A DNA stretch of 42,156 nt from CAZKTS01 sp964555735 (GTDB lineage: Bacteria; Actinomycetota; Acidimicrobiia; IMCC26256; PALSA-555). Where the stretch lies: the NCBI GenBank assembly GCA_964555735.1, contig CAZKTS010000213.1, forward strand, positions 1 through 42,156, read 5' to 3'. The position numbers were made by a program, and so were the translations under genes. This document shows, piece after piece, positions 23,389-31,588 of this stretch. The notes beneath the pieces were generated by a model, which saw nothing but the letters and a program-made list of their open reading frames with translations, was not told the origin of the DNA and did no database searches. Position 1 is the first letter of the stretch. Every line of letters begins with the position of its first letter.

Positions 23389-24213
23389 ATGACCCGGCTG
23401 GCTGAGCTCTCGGGAAGCCGCGAGCTCGTCGTCAACCTGACGCTCCGGGAGCTGCGCGGCAAGTACAAGCGCTCGTTCCTCGGCTGGGGCTGGTCACTGA
23501 TCAACCCGCTGCTGACCGTCGCCATCTACTGGCTGGTCTTCGGCGTCTTCCTCGACATCAGCGCCCCGACCGGTGACCCGAGCGGCCTCTCGAGCTTCGT
23601 GCTCTTCCTCGTGTGCGCGCTGCTCCCGTTCACCTTCTTCCAGAACTGCGTCGAGGCGGCACCCGAGGTGCTCGTCTCCAACGGCAACCTCATCAAGAAG
23701 GTGTACTTCCCCCGTGAGATCCTCGTGATCTCCGCCGTCAACGCGATGCTGATGACGTTCTTCATCGAGCTCGGCGTGCTGGCCGCCCTGCTGCTCGTCG
23801 CGGGCAACATGGTGCTGCCCTGGATCCCGGTCGTGATCGCCCTGGTCTTCCTCGAGATGCTGCTCTGCCTCGGGGTGTCGCTCGTCCTCAGCGTGCTCAA
23901 CGTCTACTTCCGGGACACCAAGCACTTCACGAAGATCGCCATGCAGCTGCTCTTCTACGCGACGCCGATCGTCTACCCGATCCGGTTCGTGCCGGTGGAG
24001 TCCGAGATCGGCGGCGTCACCATCCCCGTGCGCCAGATCTACGAGCTCAACCCACTGGTGCGGATGGTCGGCGCCTACCGCGACGTGCTCTACGACCTGC
24101 GCTTCCCGTCGTGGGGTGACGTCGGCTACTTCGCGCTCTGGGCCGTCGGGCTCGTCGCGTTCGGCTGGTGGCTCTTCCACCGCCTCGAAGGTCGCATCGC
24201 GGAGGAAGTGTGA
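23389..24213 (+). CDS. wzm: ABC-2 type polysaccharide exporter permease (Wzm / TagG-like)
   Basis: 274 residues. The amphipathic N-terminus LTLRELRGKYKRSFLGWGWS is the hallmark of Wzm/TagG permeases. About six transmembrane helices follow, with KKVYFPREILVISAV and VYFRDTKHFTKIAMQLLFY as the cytoplasmic loops that contact the ATPase, and LNPLVRMVGAYRDVLY near the end. It forms the membrane channel for a lipid-linked polysaccharide. It overlaps the ATPase gene by four bases (GTGA). With the flippase at 13457 this gives the region two export routes. Confidence 0.92.
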   Translation: MTRLAELSGSRELVVNLTLRELRGKYKRSFLGWGWSLINPLLTVAIYWLVFGVFLDISAPTGDPSGLSSFVLFLVCALLPFTFFQNCVEAAPEVLVSNGNLIKKVYFPREILVISAVNAMLMTFFIELGVLAALLLVAGNMVLPWIPVVIALVFLEMLLCLGVSLVLSVLNVYFRDTKHFTKIAMQLLFYATPIVYPIRFVPVESEIGGVTIPVRQIYELNPLVRMVGAYRDVLYDLRFPSWGDVGYFALWAVGLVAFGWWLFHRLEGRIAEEV

Positions 24214-25409
24214 GCGGCGTCGCGGTCACCGTCTCCGAGGTCTCGAAGCGCTACCGGCTGTACCACGAGCGCAACGACTCGTTGAAGGCCGCGGTGATGC
24301 GCGGGCGCCGCGCGCGCTACGACGAGTTCTGGGCGCTGCGCGACGTCTCGCTCGAGGTGCCCGAGGGCATCACGTTCGGCCTCATCGGTGAGAACGGCTC
24401 GGGCAAGAGCACGCTGCTGAAGTGCATGGCGCGCATCCTCCGGCCCGATGCCGGCACCATCCGCGCCAACGGCAAGATCTCGGCGCTCCTCGAGCTCGGC
24501 GCGGGCTTCCACCCGGAGCTCTCCGGACGCGAGAACGTGTTCCTGAACGGCTCGATCCTCGGCCTGAGCCGCAAGCAGCTCAACGCGCGCTTCGACGAGA
24601 TCGTCGCGTTCGCGGGACTCGAGAAGTTCATCGACACCCCGGTGAAGAACTACTCGTCGGGGATGTACGTGCGGCTCGGCTTCTCCATCGCCATCAACGT
24701 CGACCCCGACATCCTGCTGATCGACGAGATCCTCGCCGTCGGTGACGCCGAGTTCCAGCGCAAGTGCAGCGACAAGTTCGCCGAGCTGCGGGCCCAAGGC
24801 AAGACGATCGTCATCGTCACGCACGCCCTCACCACCGTCCGCGAGCTCTGCGACCACGTCGCGCTGCTCGAGCACGGCCACCTGCGGGCCCAAGGGCCGG
24901 CAACGGAGGTGGTCGACCGCTACATGGGCGACGTCTTCGCCGAGGAGGAGACCCGCGACGACGTCCCCGCCGCCGGAGCCGCGCGTGTCGACCGCATCGA
25001 GCTGCTCGACGGCAGCGGTGCTCGCCTCCAGGCTGCCCGCACCGGCAACCCGGTCACGCTGCGCCTCCACTACGCCGCGCCCGAGCCGGTCGAGTCGCCG
25101 GTCTTCGGCATCTCGGTGCACAGCCTCGACGGCATCGAGATCTCCCGCCCCTCGACCACCGACGCCGGCGTGCACGTGGAGCGGGTCGCAGGCAACGGTC
25201 ACGTGGACCTGCGCGTCGACCGCCTCCTGCTGCTGCCGGGCGTCTACGACGTCACGGCCACGCTCTCCGCCGGCGCGGTGGCCGCGGGCGCGCCGGACCG
25301 CGCGCACGCGCTCCGCATCACCGTCGAGCCCGGCGAGCCCAGCGAAGAGCACGGGCTGATCTCGCTCGGGGGAACATGGGACGTGACGTCGAACGGGAGG
25401 CGCACATGA
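24210..25409 (+). CDS. wzt: ABC exporter ATPase with C-terminal glycan-binding-like domain (Wzt-like)
   Basis: 399 residues. Walker A is GENGSGKS (60-67), the signature YSSGMYVRLGF (148-158), Walker B DILLIDEILAVGD (167-179) and the switch histidine H205 in VIVTHAL. This nucleotide-binding part ends near 250. The remaining ~145 residues (VDRIELLDGSG, NPVTLRLHYAAPEPVESPVF, FGISVHSLDGIEI) form a predicted beta-sandwich like the Wzt C-terminal domain, which recognises the capped end of its polysaccharide. Start GTG 24210 overlaps the permease stop. The domain suggests the exported chain carries a terminal modification, plausibly one of the methyl groups added by nearby enzymes. Confidence 0.92.
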   Translation: MSGVAVTVSEVSKRYRLYHERNDSLKAAVMRGRRARYDEFWALRDVSLEVPEGITFGLIGENGSGKSTLLKCMARILRPDAGTIRANGKISALLELGAGFHPELSGRENVFLNGSILGLSRKQLNARFDEIVAFAGLEKFIDTPVKNYSSGMYVRLGFSIAINVDPDILLIDEILAVGDAEFQRKCSDKFAELRAQGKTIVIVTHALTTVRELCDHVALLEHGHLRAQGPATEVVDRYMGDVFAEEETRDDVPAAGAARVDRIELLDGSGARLQAARTGNPVTLRLHYAAPEPVESPVFGISVHSLDGIEISRPSTTDAGVHVERVAGNGHVDLRVDRLLLLPGVYDVTATLSAGAVAAGAPDRAHALRITVEPGEPSEEHGLISLGGTWDVTSNGRRT

Positions 25410-27811
25410 GCCCGAGAGCCCGCACCGCCTTGGCCCGACCGGGCCTGGTGTCGCTGGTCGTGGTCGCCGACCCCGATCCGGCGGTGACGACCGCCGCCCT
25501 CGAGCGCCTCCGTGGCCTCGAGCCCGGGGCCGACGCCGTCGAGACGATCCTCGTCGCGCCCGTCGGCGCGGTCGTCGACGGCGGCGTCGGCGGCGATGAC
25601 GTCAGCGTCGTCCGCCTCGACGCGCCCGCCAACCTGGCGGCCGCTCGGAACGCGGGCGTCGAGGCCGCTCGCGGCTCGCACGTCGCGTTCCTCGCGATCG
25701 ACGCGGCCCCGCGGCCCGACTGGCTCACCACCGCCTTCACCGCCCTCCGCAACGACTCGCGCCTGGTCGCGGTCGCGAGCAAGGTGGTCGACGAGCACGG
25801 CACCATCGGCTTCGCCGGCGCGACCATGACCTTCACCGGCGAGCCGGTCTTCCGTCACCGCGGCGAGTCGGTCGACGAGGTCGAGGACCGCGCCGAGCTC
25901 GCGCTGTTCGCCTCCCCGGCGGCCATGGTGGTCGACGCCCAGGCGTTCCGCCTGGTCGGTGGCTTCGACGCCGAGCTCACCCCCGGCGTCGAGTTCGCCG
26001 ACCTGGGCTGGCGCCTGTGGCTCCGCGGGTTCGCGATCGGGTACGAGCCCGAGTCGGTGGTCGTGGGCGAGGCCTGGCCCGCGACCGACGGCGAAGGTCC
26101 CGCCTCGGCACGTCGGTTCGGCTCGCTGGCGATGATCTACAAGAACTACGACGACCAGCAGCTGGGCTCCGCGCTCGCCGCCGCGCTGCTCGACGCAAAC
26201 CGCACCGAGGCCGGCCGTGCGGCGGTGGCTCAGCTGGGCTCCGAGATCGGCCGCCTCGCCAGCGCACGCGCGGCCGTGCAGGCCCAGCGCGAGGTCGCGG
26301 ACGCCGAGCTCACGCCCTTGTTCCGGATCAGCGTCGCCACCAGCGATGCCGACGCCGAGACCGAGGCCATCACCGAGGGCTTCCCGCTCGGTGTGGCGCT
26401 GAGCCAGCGCCGACGGATCGCGATCGTCACCCCCGACGTCCTCCGCCCGGCCATGGCCGGTCCGGCCATCCGGGCCTGGCAGATGGCGATCGCGCTGTCG
26501 GAGGAGCACGACGTCCAGCTCGCGACGACGGTGCAGTGCGACCTCACCCATCCGGACTTCCCGGTGCGTCACGTCTCCGACGGTGACCTGCACGCGCTCG
26601 AGGCGTGGTGCGACGTCCTGATCTTCCAGGGCCACGTGCTCGACGCGCACCCGTGGCTGCGGATGTCGAAGAAGGTGCTGGTCGTCGACATCTACGACCC
26701 GTTCCACCTCGAGGTGCTGGAGCAGTCGCGCGACCTGCACGAGATCGAGCGCCGCCACACCTCGCGCATCACGGTCGAGGTCATCAACGAGCAGCTCGCG
26801 CGCGGCGACTTCTTCATGTGCGCCAGCGACAAGCAGCGCGACTTCTGGATCGGCCAGCTCACCGCCGTCGGCCGGGTGAACCCCGCGATGTACGACGGTG
26901 GCGAGAACCTCGAGAACCTGATCTCGATCGTGCCCTTCGGCGTCACCGACGAGGCGCCGGTCCACACCCGCCAGGTCCTCAAGGGCGTCTACCCGGGCAT
27001 CGGCGCGGACGACAAGGTCGTGCTCTGGGGTGGTGGGGTCTACAACTGGTTCGACCCCCTCACGCTGGTGTCGGCGATCGACAAGGTCCGCGCCGACGTG
27101 CCGAACGTCCGCCTGTTCTTCATGGGGATGAAGCACCCCAACCCGAACGTCCCCGAGATGCGCATGGCCTACGAGGCGCAGCGGTTGTCGGAGGAGCTCG
27201 GTCTCACCGACGTGCACGTGTTCTTCAACGAAGGATGGGTCGACTACCACGACCGGCAGAACTACCTGCTCGAGTCCGACATCGGCGTGAGCACCCACCT
27301 CGACCATGTGGAGACCGCCTTCTCGTTCCGGACGCGGATCCTCGACTACCTGTGGGCGTCGCTCCCGATCGTCGCCACCTCCGGCGACTCGTTCGCGCCG
27401 ATGATCGACGACGGTCTGGGGATCACCGTGCCCCCCAACGACGTCGACGCGCTGGCCGAGGCGCTGACGACGCTGCTGGTCGACGACGCGCGCAGCGAGG
27501 CCTGCCGCGCCGCGATCGCGGCCAAGGCGCCGGAGCTGCGCTGGAGCCGGGTGCTCGAGCCGCTGCTGGCATTCTGCCGGGCCCCGCGCCGGGCCGCCGA
27601 CCTGGTCGACCCGCGCCAGCGGGTGCAGATCGGCGATCCCCTCGCGCAGGCGATGTGGGGCCAGCGCGGCTGGCGCTACTCGCTCAAGGTCCTGGCCGAC
27701 CACCTGCGCCGGCGTGAGTACGAGGACGTCGTGCGCAAGGTGCAGAACCGCGCTCGTGCGTTCCTCTTCCCGGAGAGCGCCGGGCCCGGCGCGCGCAAGG
27801 GCGGCCTGTAG
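25406..27811 (+). CDS. Two-domain glycosyltransferase (GT2-like + GT4-like)
   Basis: 801 residues. The N-terminal part (1-~270) is a GT2-type fold: LVSLVVVADPDPAVTTAALE, LAAARNAGVEAARGSHVAFL, and the later GGFDAELTPGVEFADLGWRL. Where GT2 enzymes have an aspartate-rich metal site this protein has LAIDAAP (96-102), a degenerate version. The C-terminal part (about 335-720) is GT-B: RRIAIVTPDVLRPAMAGPAI, VVLWGGGVYNWFDPLTLVSA, NVRLFFMGMKHPNPNVPEM, then LWASLPIVATSGDSFA and ITVPPNDVDALAEALTTL. ATG 25406 overlaps wzt by four bases and has GGGAGG upstream. Coupling to the exporter suggests it builds or caps the exported chain. Confidence 0.88.
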   Translation: MSPRARTALARPGLVSLVVVADPDPAVTTAALERLRGLEPGADAVETILVAPVGAVVDGGVGGDDVSVVRLDAPANLAAARNAGVEAARGSHVAFLAIDAAPRPDWLTTAFTALRNDSRLVAVASKVVDEHGTIGFAGATMTFTGEPVFRHRGESVDEVEDRAELALFASPAAMVVDAQAFRLVGGFDAELTPGVEFADLGWRLWLRGFAIGYEPESVVVGEAWPATDGEGPASARRFGSLAMIYKNYDDQQLGSALAAALLDANRTEAGRAAVAQLGSEIGRLASARAAVQAQREVADAELTPLFRISVATSDADAETEAITEGFPLGVALSQRRRIAIVTPDVLRPAMAGPAIRAWQMAIALSEEHDVQLATTVQCDLTHPDFPVRHVSDGDLHALEAWCDVLIFQGHVLDAHPWLRMSKKVLVVDIYDPFHLEVLEQSRDLHEIERRHTSRITVEVINEQLARGDFFMCASDKQRDFWIGQLTAVGRVNPAMYDGGENLENLISIVPFGVTDEAPVHTRQVLKGVYPGIGADDKVVLWGGGVYNWFDPLTLVSAIDKVRADVPNVRLFFMGMKHPNPNVPEMRMAYEAQRLSEELGLTDVHVFFNEGWVDYHDRQNYLLESDIGVSTHLDHVETAFSFRTRILDYLWASLPIVATSGDSFAPMIDDGLGITVPPNDVDALAEALTTLLVDDARSEACRAAIAAKAPELRWSRVLEPLLAFCRAPRRAADLVDPRQRVQIGDPLAQAMWGQRGWRYSLKVLADHLRRREYEDVVRKVQNRARAFLFPESAGPGARKGGL

Positions 27812-27817
27812 CGCGAG

Positions 27818-29194
27818 TCAGTCCGCGGCGCTCTCTCCAGTGGGCGCCGCCTCCGACGGTCCGGGTCGGCGCATCGCTGCCGCGCGTGACGCGTACGCCG
27901 TGAGTGCCCGGAGCCGGCGGCCGACGACGGATGCGTTCGGGCGTTCGCCGCGCAGCAGCGGGCTCACGACGTCGCGTCGCGCGTAGGAGGCGGTCACGAG
28001 CAGGTGTCGGCCGGCGGCGCGCGCGCCGGCGCCGATCCCGCGGTGGCGCGTCAGCACGAGCAGGCGATTCCGCTCGTCGTAGTGGTCCTTGAGCGCGGAC
28101 CCCTCGCCGCTCGACGCGGCGTGGACGTGGCGGACCACCGAGGCGGGTTCGAGCCGATACCGCCAGCCGTGCTCACGCCCTCGCCACGCCAGCTCGAGGT
28201 CCTCGTAGTACAGGAAGAGCCGCTCATCGAGCAGACCGACGTCCTCGAGGTACTCGCGGCGGAGGAGGACGGCCGCGCCGCACCACGCGAAGACCGGGAC
28301 CGGCTCGTCGAACCGGCCGTCGTCGGGCTGGAGGTAGCCGCGGTCGGCGCCGTAGCCGTCGTCGCGCACCTCGGTGCCCACGTTGTTGACGACGTCGATG
28401 GCATCGCCGGCCATCGCCACGCGGTGCCAGGTGCCGTCGGTGGTGACGTCCAGCGTCGTGGCGACACCGCCCGACACGACGCGCAGCGTGGCGGGCGATT
28501 CGCTGCGCAGCCGCAGCTCGAGGTCGGCGTGACCGTCGTACGTAGGGGCGACGGGGACGCGCAGGGTGGCGTGGGCGGCGGTCCACTCGCCCGTCGGTGC
28601 CCCCGGCGGCGCGCCCGGGTCGCGGTCGAGCTCCCGTCCCCAGAAGCCGTCGACGAGCTGGGCCCGTGCCCACACGTCCTCGTCGTCGACGCGCGCGCCG
28701 TCGATGCGGACACCGAGCTCGCGAGCGTCGCCGCGACCCCGCGTCGTGGTGGTGACGTCCAGGGCGAGCTCGACGAAGCGGCCGGCGAAGAGGATCTTGG
28801 GGCAGGCCGCACCGATGCCGGGGTCGGCGTCGAGGGCCGCGGCGAGGGGTCCGAGCCAGCCCGGCGTCACCGTCGCGTCGTTGTTGAGCAGCGCGATGGC
28901 GTCGACGCGTGTCGGATCGGCGAGCAACGCGCGGATGCCGAGGTTCATCCCGCCCGCGTACCCCGTATTGGTCGGGCTCTCGATGACGTCGACGGTCGGG
29001 AGCTCACGGCGCACGGTCGCGACCACCCCGTCGGGCGCGGACTGGTCACGGGACGCGTTGTCGACCAGCACCACCCGGAGCTGCTCGGCCGGCCACTCGG
29101 AAGCGAGCACGCTGCGGAGGCAGTCGAGCGTGAGGGAGCCGCCGTCGTGGTTGAGCACCACGACGCCGACGCGCGTGATGGCGCCGTCGGTCAC
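27818..29194 (-). CDS. GT2 glycosyltransferase with inserted beta domain
   Basis: 458 residues. TRVGVVVLNHDGGSLTLDCL, VVLVDNASRD (41-50), TNTGYAGGMNLGIRAL and IALLNNDATVTPGW (metal site around 104-106) form a rhamnosyltransferase-type GT-A core. The core resumes at VFAWCGAAVLLRREYLEDVG (301-320) and LFLYYEDLELAWRGREHGW. Between them, residues about 141-265 are an extra ~120-residue segment rich in beta-strand-like stretches (LELRLRSESPATLRVVSGG, LDVTTDGTWHRVAM). It lies downstream of rmlD with a four-base overlap, so dTDP-L-rhamnose is the likely donor. Confidence 0.88.
   Translation of the reverse strand: MTDGAITRVGVVVLNHDGGSLTLDCLRSVLASEWPAEQLRVVLVDNASRDQSAPDGVVATVRRELPTVDVIESPTNTGYAGGMNLGIRALLADPTRVDAIALLNNDATVTPGWLGPLAAALDADPGIGAACPKILFAGRFVELALDVTTTTRGRGDARELGVRIDGARVDDEDVWARAQLVDGFWGRELDRDPGAPPGAPTGEWTAAHATLRVPVAPTYDGHADLELRLRSESPATLRVVSGGVATTLDVTTDGTWHRVAMAGDAIDVVNNVGTEVRDDGYGADRGYLQPDDGRFDEPVPVFAWCGAAVLLRREYLEDVGLLDERLFLYYEDLELAWRGREHGWRYRLEPASVVRHVHAASSGEGSALKDHYDERNRLLVLTRHRGIGAGARAAGRHLLVTASYARRDVVSPLLRGERPNASVVGRRLRALTAYASRAAAMRRPGPSEAAPTGESAAD
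28400..28774 (-). other. Inserted domain in the GT2 gene
   Basis: About 125 codons interrupt the usual GT2 core after PKILFAGR and before the NNVGTEVRDDGYG element. The predicted product resembles a carbohydrate-binding or jelly-roll fold, judged only from its strand-like pattern. Ends are approximate. Confidence 0.55.
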
Positions 29195-30042
29195 GATCCC
29201 CGCGTGAGCGCGGCGACGAGGCGGTCGAGCGACTCGCGGTGATCCGGCAGCAGCGGCACACCGGAAAGTCGGAGCGCGGCGTTGTCGAGCACCGAGTTCG
29301 CGGGCCGGGGCGCCGGACGGGGCGGATCGAGCTCGGCCGTGCTGATCGGGTGCACCCGGCTGCCGTCGAGCCCGGCCGAGTCCAGCACCGCGCGCGCGAA
29401 CTCGAACCACGACACCGGACCCTGGTTGGTCATGTGGAAGAGGCCCGGTCGGTGGTCCACGACGAGGCCGCGCACCGCGACGGCGGCGTCGGCGGCGAAG
29501 GTGGGGCACCCCCGCTGGTCGTCGACGAAGGAGAGGGTGTCGTGCTCGCCGGCGAGGCGGAGGATGGTCTTGACCATGTTGTTGCCGTGGAAGCCGCAGA
29601 CCCACGAGATCCGCACCACGGTGGCGTCCGGGTCGCCCGAGAGCTCCTGCTCGCCGGCCAGCTTGGAGCGTCCGTACACCGACTGGGGGTTCGGGCGATC
29701 CCACTCGTCGTAGGGCTCGGCCTTGGTGCCGTCGAACACGTAGTCGGTGGAGAAGGCGGTGAGGTGCGCACCGACGCGTCGGGCCGCCTCGGCGACGTGG
29801 CGCGTGCCCAGCGCGTTCACGCGGTGCGCGCGGTCGGGGTCGGCTTCGCACGCGTCGACGGCCGTCCAGGCCGCGGTGTGCACGATCGCATCGGGTTGCG
29901 TCGTCGTCACGCAGGCGAGGACCGCGGCGCGGTCGCCGACATCGAGGGCGGCGTGATCGACGGCGACGACGTCGTGGTCCGCGAAGGCGGCCACCAGGTC
30001 CTGGCCGACCTGGCCGCCCGCCCCGGTGATCAGGACCTTCAC
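29191..30042 (-). CDS. rmlD: dTDP-4-dehydrorhamnose reductase
   Basis: 283 residues. VLITGAGGQVGQDL (3-16) binds NAD(P)H; HTAAWTAVDACEADPD, FSTDYVFDGTKAEPYDE and VYGRSKLAGE with the YxxxK pair are diagnostic for RmlD, as is ISWVCGFHGNNMVKTIL. It reduces dTDP-4-keto-L-rhamnose to dTDP-L-rhamnose, the last step of the pathway. Start GTG 30042 overlaps the rmlB stop by four bases, and its own stop overlaps the GT2 start, so the donor-making genes and a transferase are coupled. Confidence 0.95.
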   Translation of the reverse strand: MKVLITGAGGQVGQDLVAAFADHDVVAVDHAALDVGDRAAVLACVTTTQPDAIVHTAAWTAVDACEADPDRAHRVNALGTRHVAEAARRVGAHLTAFSTDYVFDGTKAEPYDEWDRPNPQSVYGRSKLAGEQELSGDPDATVVRISWVCGFHGNNMVKTILRLAGEHDTLSFVDDQRGCPTFAADAAVAVRGLVVDHRPGLFHMTNQGPVSWFEFARAVLDSAGLDGSRVHPISTAELDPPRPAPRPANSVLDNAALRLSGVPLLPDHRESLDRLVAALTRGS

Positions 30043-31016
30043 GACGTGCGGGACTTGAGCGGCTCCCACCACCAACGGTTGTCGCGGTACCACGCAACCG
30101 TGGCCGCGAGCGCCTCGGTGAAGTCGTGCTGGGGTTGCCACCCGAGCGCGCGCACCTTCTCGATGCTCACGGAGTAGCGCCGGTCGTGGCCGAGACGGTC
30201 GGCGACCGGCTCGATCATCGACTCGTCGTGGCCGAGGAGACCGAGGATCGCCTCGGTGATCGCCCGGTTGGGCGTCTCGTTGCCGCCCCCGATGTTGTAG
30301 ATCTCGCCGACCGCGCCCTGGCGCAGCACGAGGTCGACGCCGGCGCAGTTGTCGTCGACGAAGCACCAGTCGCGGATGTTCATGCCGTCGCCGTAGAGCG
30401 GCACCTTCTGCCCCTCGAGCAGGTTGGTGACGAACAGCGGGATCAGCTTCTCGGGGTACTGGTACGGGCCGAAGTTGTTGGACGACCGGGTGACGAGCAC
30501 CGGCAGGTCGTACGTGGTCTGGTACGAGAGCGCGATCAGATCGGAGCCGGCCTTCGACGCGGAGTAGGGCGAGCGGGGTCCGAGGCGGTCGTCCTCGGTG
30601 AACGAGCCGACCTCGATCGAGCCGTACACCTCGTCGGTGGAGATGTGCAGGAAGCGATCGACGCCGATCGTGCGGGCGACGTCGCACATGACGTTGGTGC
30701 CGTCGCAGTTCGTGTGCACGAACTCGTCCGGCGAGGCGATGGAGCGGTCCACGTGGCTCTCGGCGGCGAAGTGGACGACGGTGTCGTGCCCGTCCATCGC
30801 GGCGAGCACGCCCTCGCGGTCGGTGATGTCGCCCTTGACGAAGGTGTAGCGAGGGTCGTCTTCGACGTCGCGCAGGTTGTCGAGGTTGCCGGCGTAGGTG
30901 AGGGCGTCGTAGACGGTCACCGAGTCGTCGGACGTCGCCAGCACGTGCCGCACGTAGTTGGACCCGATGAAGCCGGCCCCGCCGGTGACGAACAGCTTCT
31001 TCGTGGACGAGCTCAT
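30039..31016 (-). CDS. rmlB: dTDP-glucose 4,6-dehydratase
   Basis: 325 residues, the usual length. KLFVTGGAGFIGSNYVRHVL binds NAD, YDALTYAGNLDNL and FAAESHVDRSI are RmlB signatures, HISTDEVYGS gives the catalytic Asp-Glu of dehydration and YSASKAGSD the Tyr-Lys pair. TRSSNNFGPYQYPEKLIP and GDGMNIRDWCFVDD complete the pattern. It converts dTDP-glucose to dTDP-4-keto-6-deoxyglucose. ATG 31016 overlaps the rmlC stop by four bases. Confidence 0.96.
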   Translation of the reverse strand: MSSSTKKLFVTGGAGFIGSNYVRHVLATSDDSVTVYDALTYAGNLDNLRDVEDDPRYTFVKGDITDREGVLAAMDGHDTVVHFAAESHVDRSIASPDEFVHTNCDGTNVMCDVARTIGVDRFLHISTDEVYGSIEVGSFTEDDRLGPRSPYSASKAGSDLIALSYQTTYDLPVLVTRSSNNFGPYQYPEKLIPLFVTNLLEGQKVPLYGDGMNIRDWCFVDDNCAGVDLVLRQGAVGEIYNIGGGNETPNRAITEAILGLLGHDESMIEPVADRLGHDRRYSVSIEKVRALGWQPQHDFTEALAATVAWYRDNRWWWEPLKSRTS

Positions 31017-31579
31017 GTGCGGAGGCTCCAGTAGGGCCGACGGCCGGGGTCGAGGTCGCCGCGACGCGGGTTCTTCTGGTCGCGGTTCGAGAGGATCGGA
31101 GCCTCGATGCCCCAGTCGGCCGTGACCGCGGGGTCGTCCCACGCCACGCCGAGCTCGTCCTCGGGGTTGTAGTAGCCGTCGACCAGGTAGGTGATGGTCA
31201 TGTCGGTGAGCGACGCGAAGCCGTGGGCCACGCCGGGAGGGATGAAGACGCCCCGGTGGTCGTTGGTGCCGTCGGCATTCTCGCCGAGGTCGAGTGCGAG
31301 CGTCGCGGCGTCGGTGGGGGAGCCGTGGCGCAGGTCGTGGAGCACGACGCGCGCGCGACCGAACGGCACGTACCAGTAGTCGGCCTGGTGCAGGTGGTAG
31401 TGCAGCCCGACGATGCAACCCTGCTGGCGGTCGGCGCGGTTCGACTGGATCATCTCGCGACCCTGCGGGAACCACTCGCGCCGGTACGTCTCGACGAAGA
31501 CGCCGCGCTCGTCGCCATGCAGGCTCGGATCGACGATGTAGACGCCGGCGATGACGTCGGACTCGGTGACGGTCGCCAT
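31013..31579 (-). CDS. rmlC: dTDP-4-dehydrorhamnose 3,5-epimerase
   Basis: 188 residues of a cupin epimerase. HGDERGVFVETYRREWF starts the barrel, IVGLHYHLHQADYWYV carries the catalytic histidine region, and FIPPGVAHGFASLTD and LVDGYYNPEDELGVAWDDP close it. The histidine-rich GLHYH differs slightly from the more common GLHYQ of RmlC. Its operon place between rmlA and rmlB supports the rhamnose role; a related single-carbon epimerase cannot be fully excluded. ATG 31579 follows the rmlA stop by nine bases. Confidence 0.92.
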   Translation of the reverse strand: MATVTESDVIAGVYIVDPSLHGDERGVFVETYRREWFPQGREMIQSNRADRQQGCIVGLHYHLHQADYWYVPFGRARVVLHDLRHGSPTDAATLALDLGENADGTNDHRGVFIPPGVAHGFASLTDMTITYLVDGYYNPEDELGVAWDDPAVTADWGIEAPILSNRDQKNPRRGDLDPGRRPYWSLRT

Positions 31580-31588
31580 CGCGACGTT

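Noticed and set aside
25244..27703. About 819-codon open frame on the minus strand opposite the two-domain glycosyltransferase
   Set aside because: The composition is that of an antisense shadow (His, Arg, Asp, Val) and it lacks motifs.
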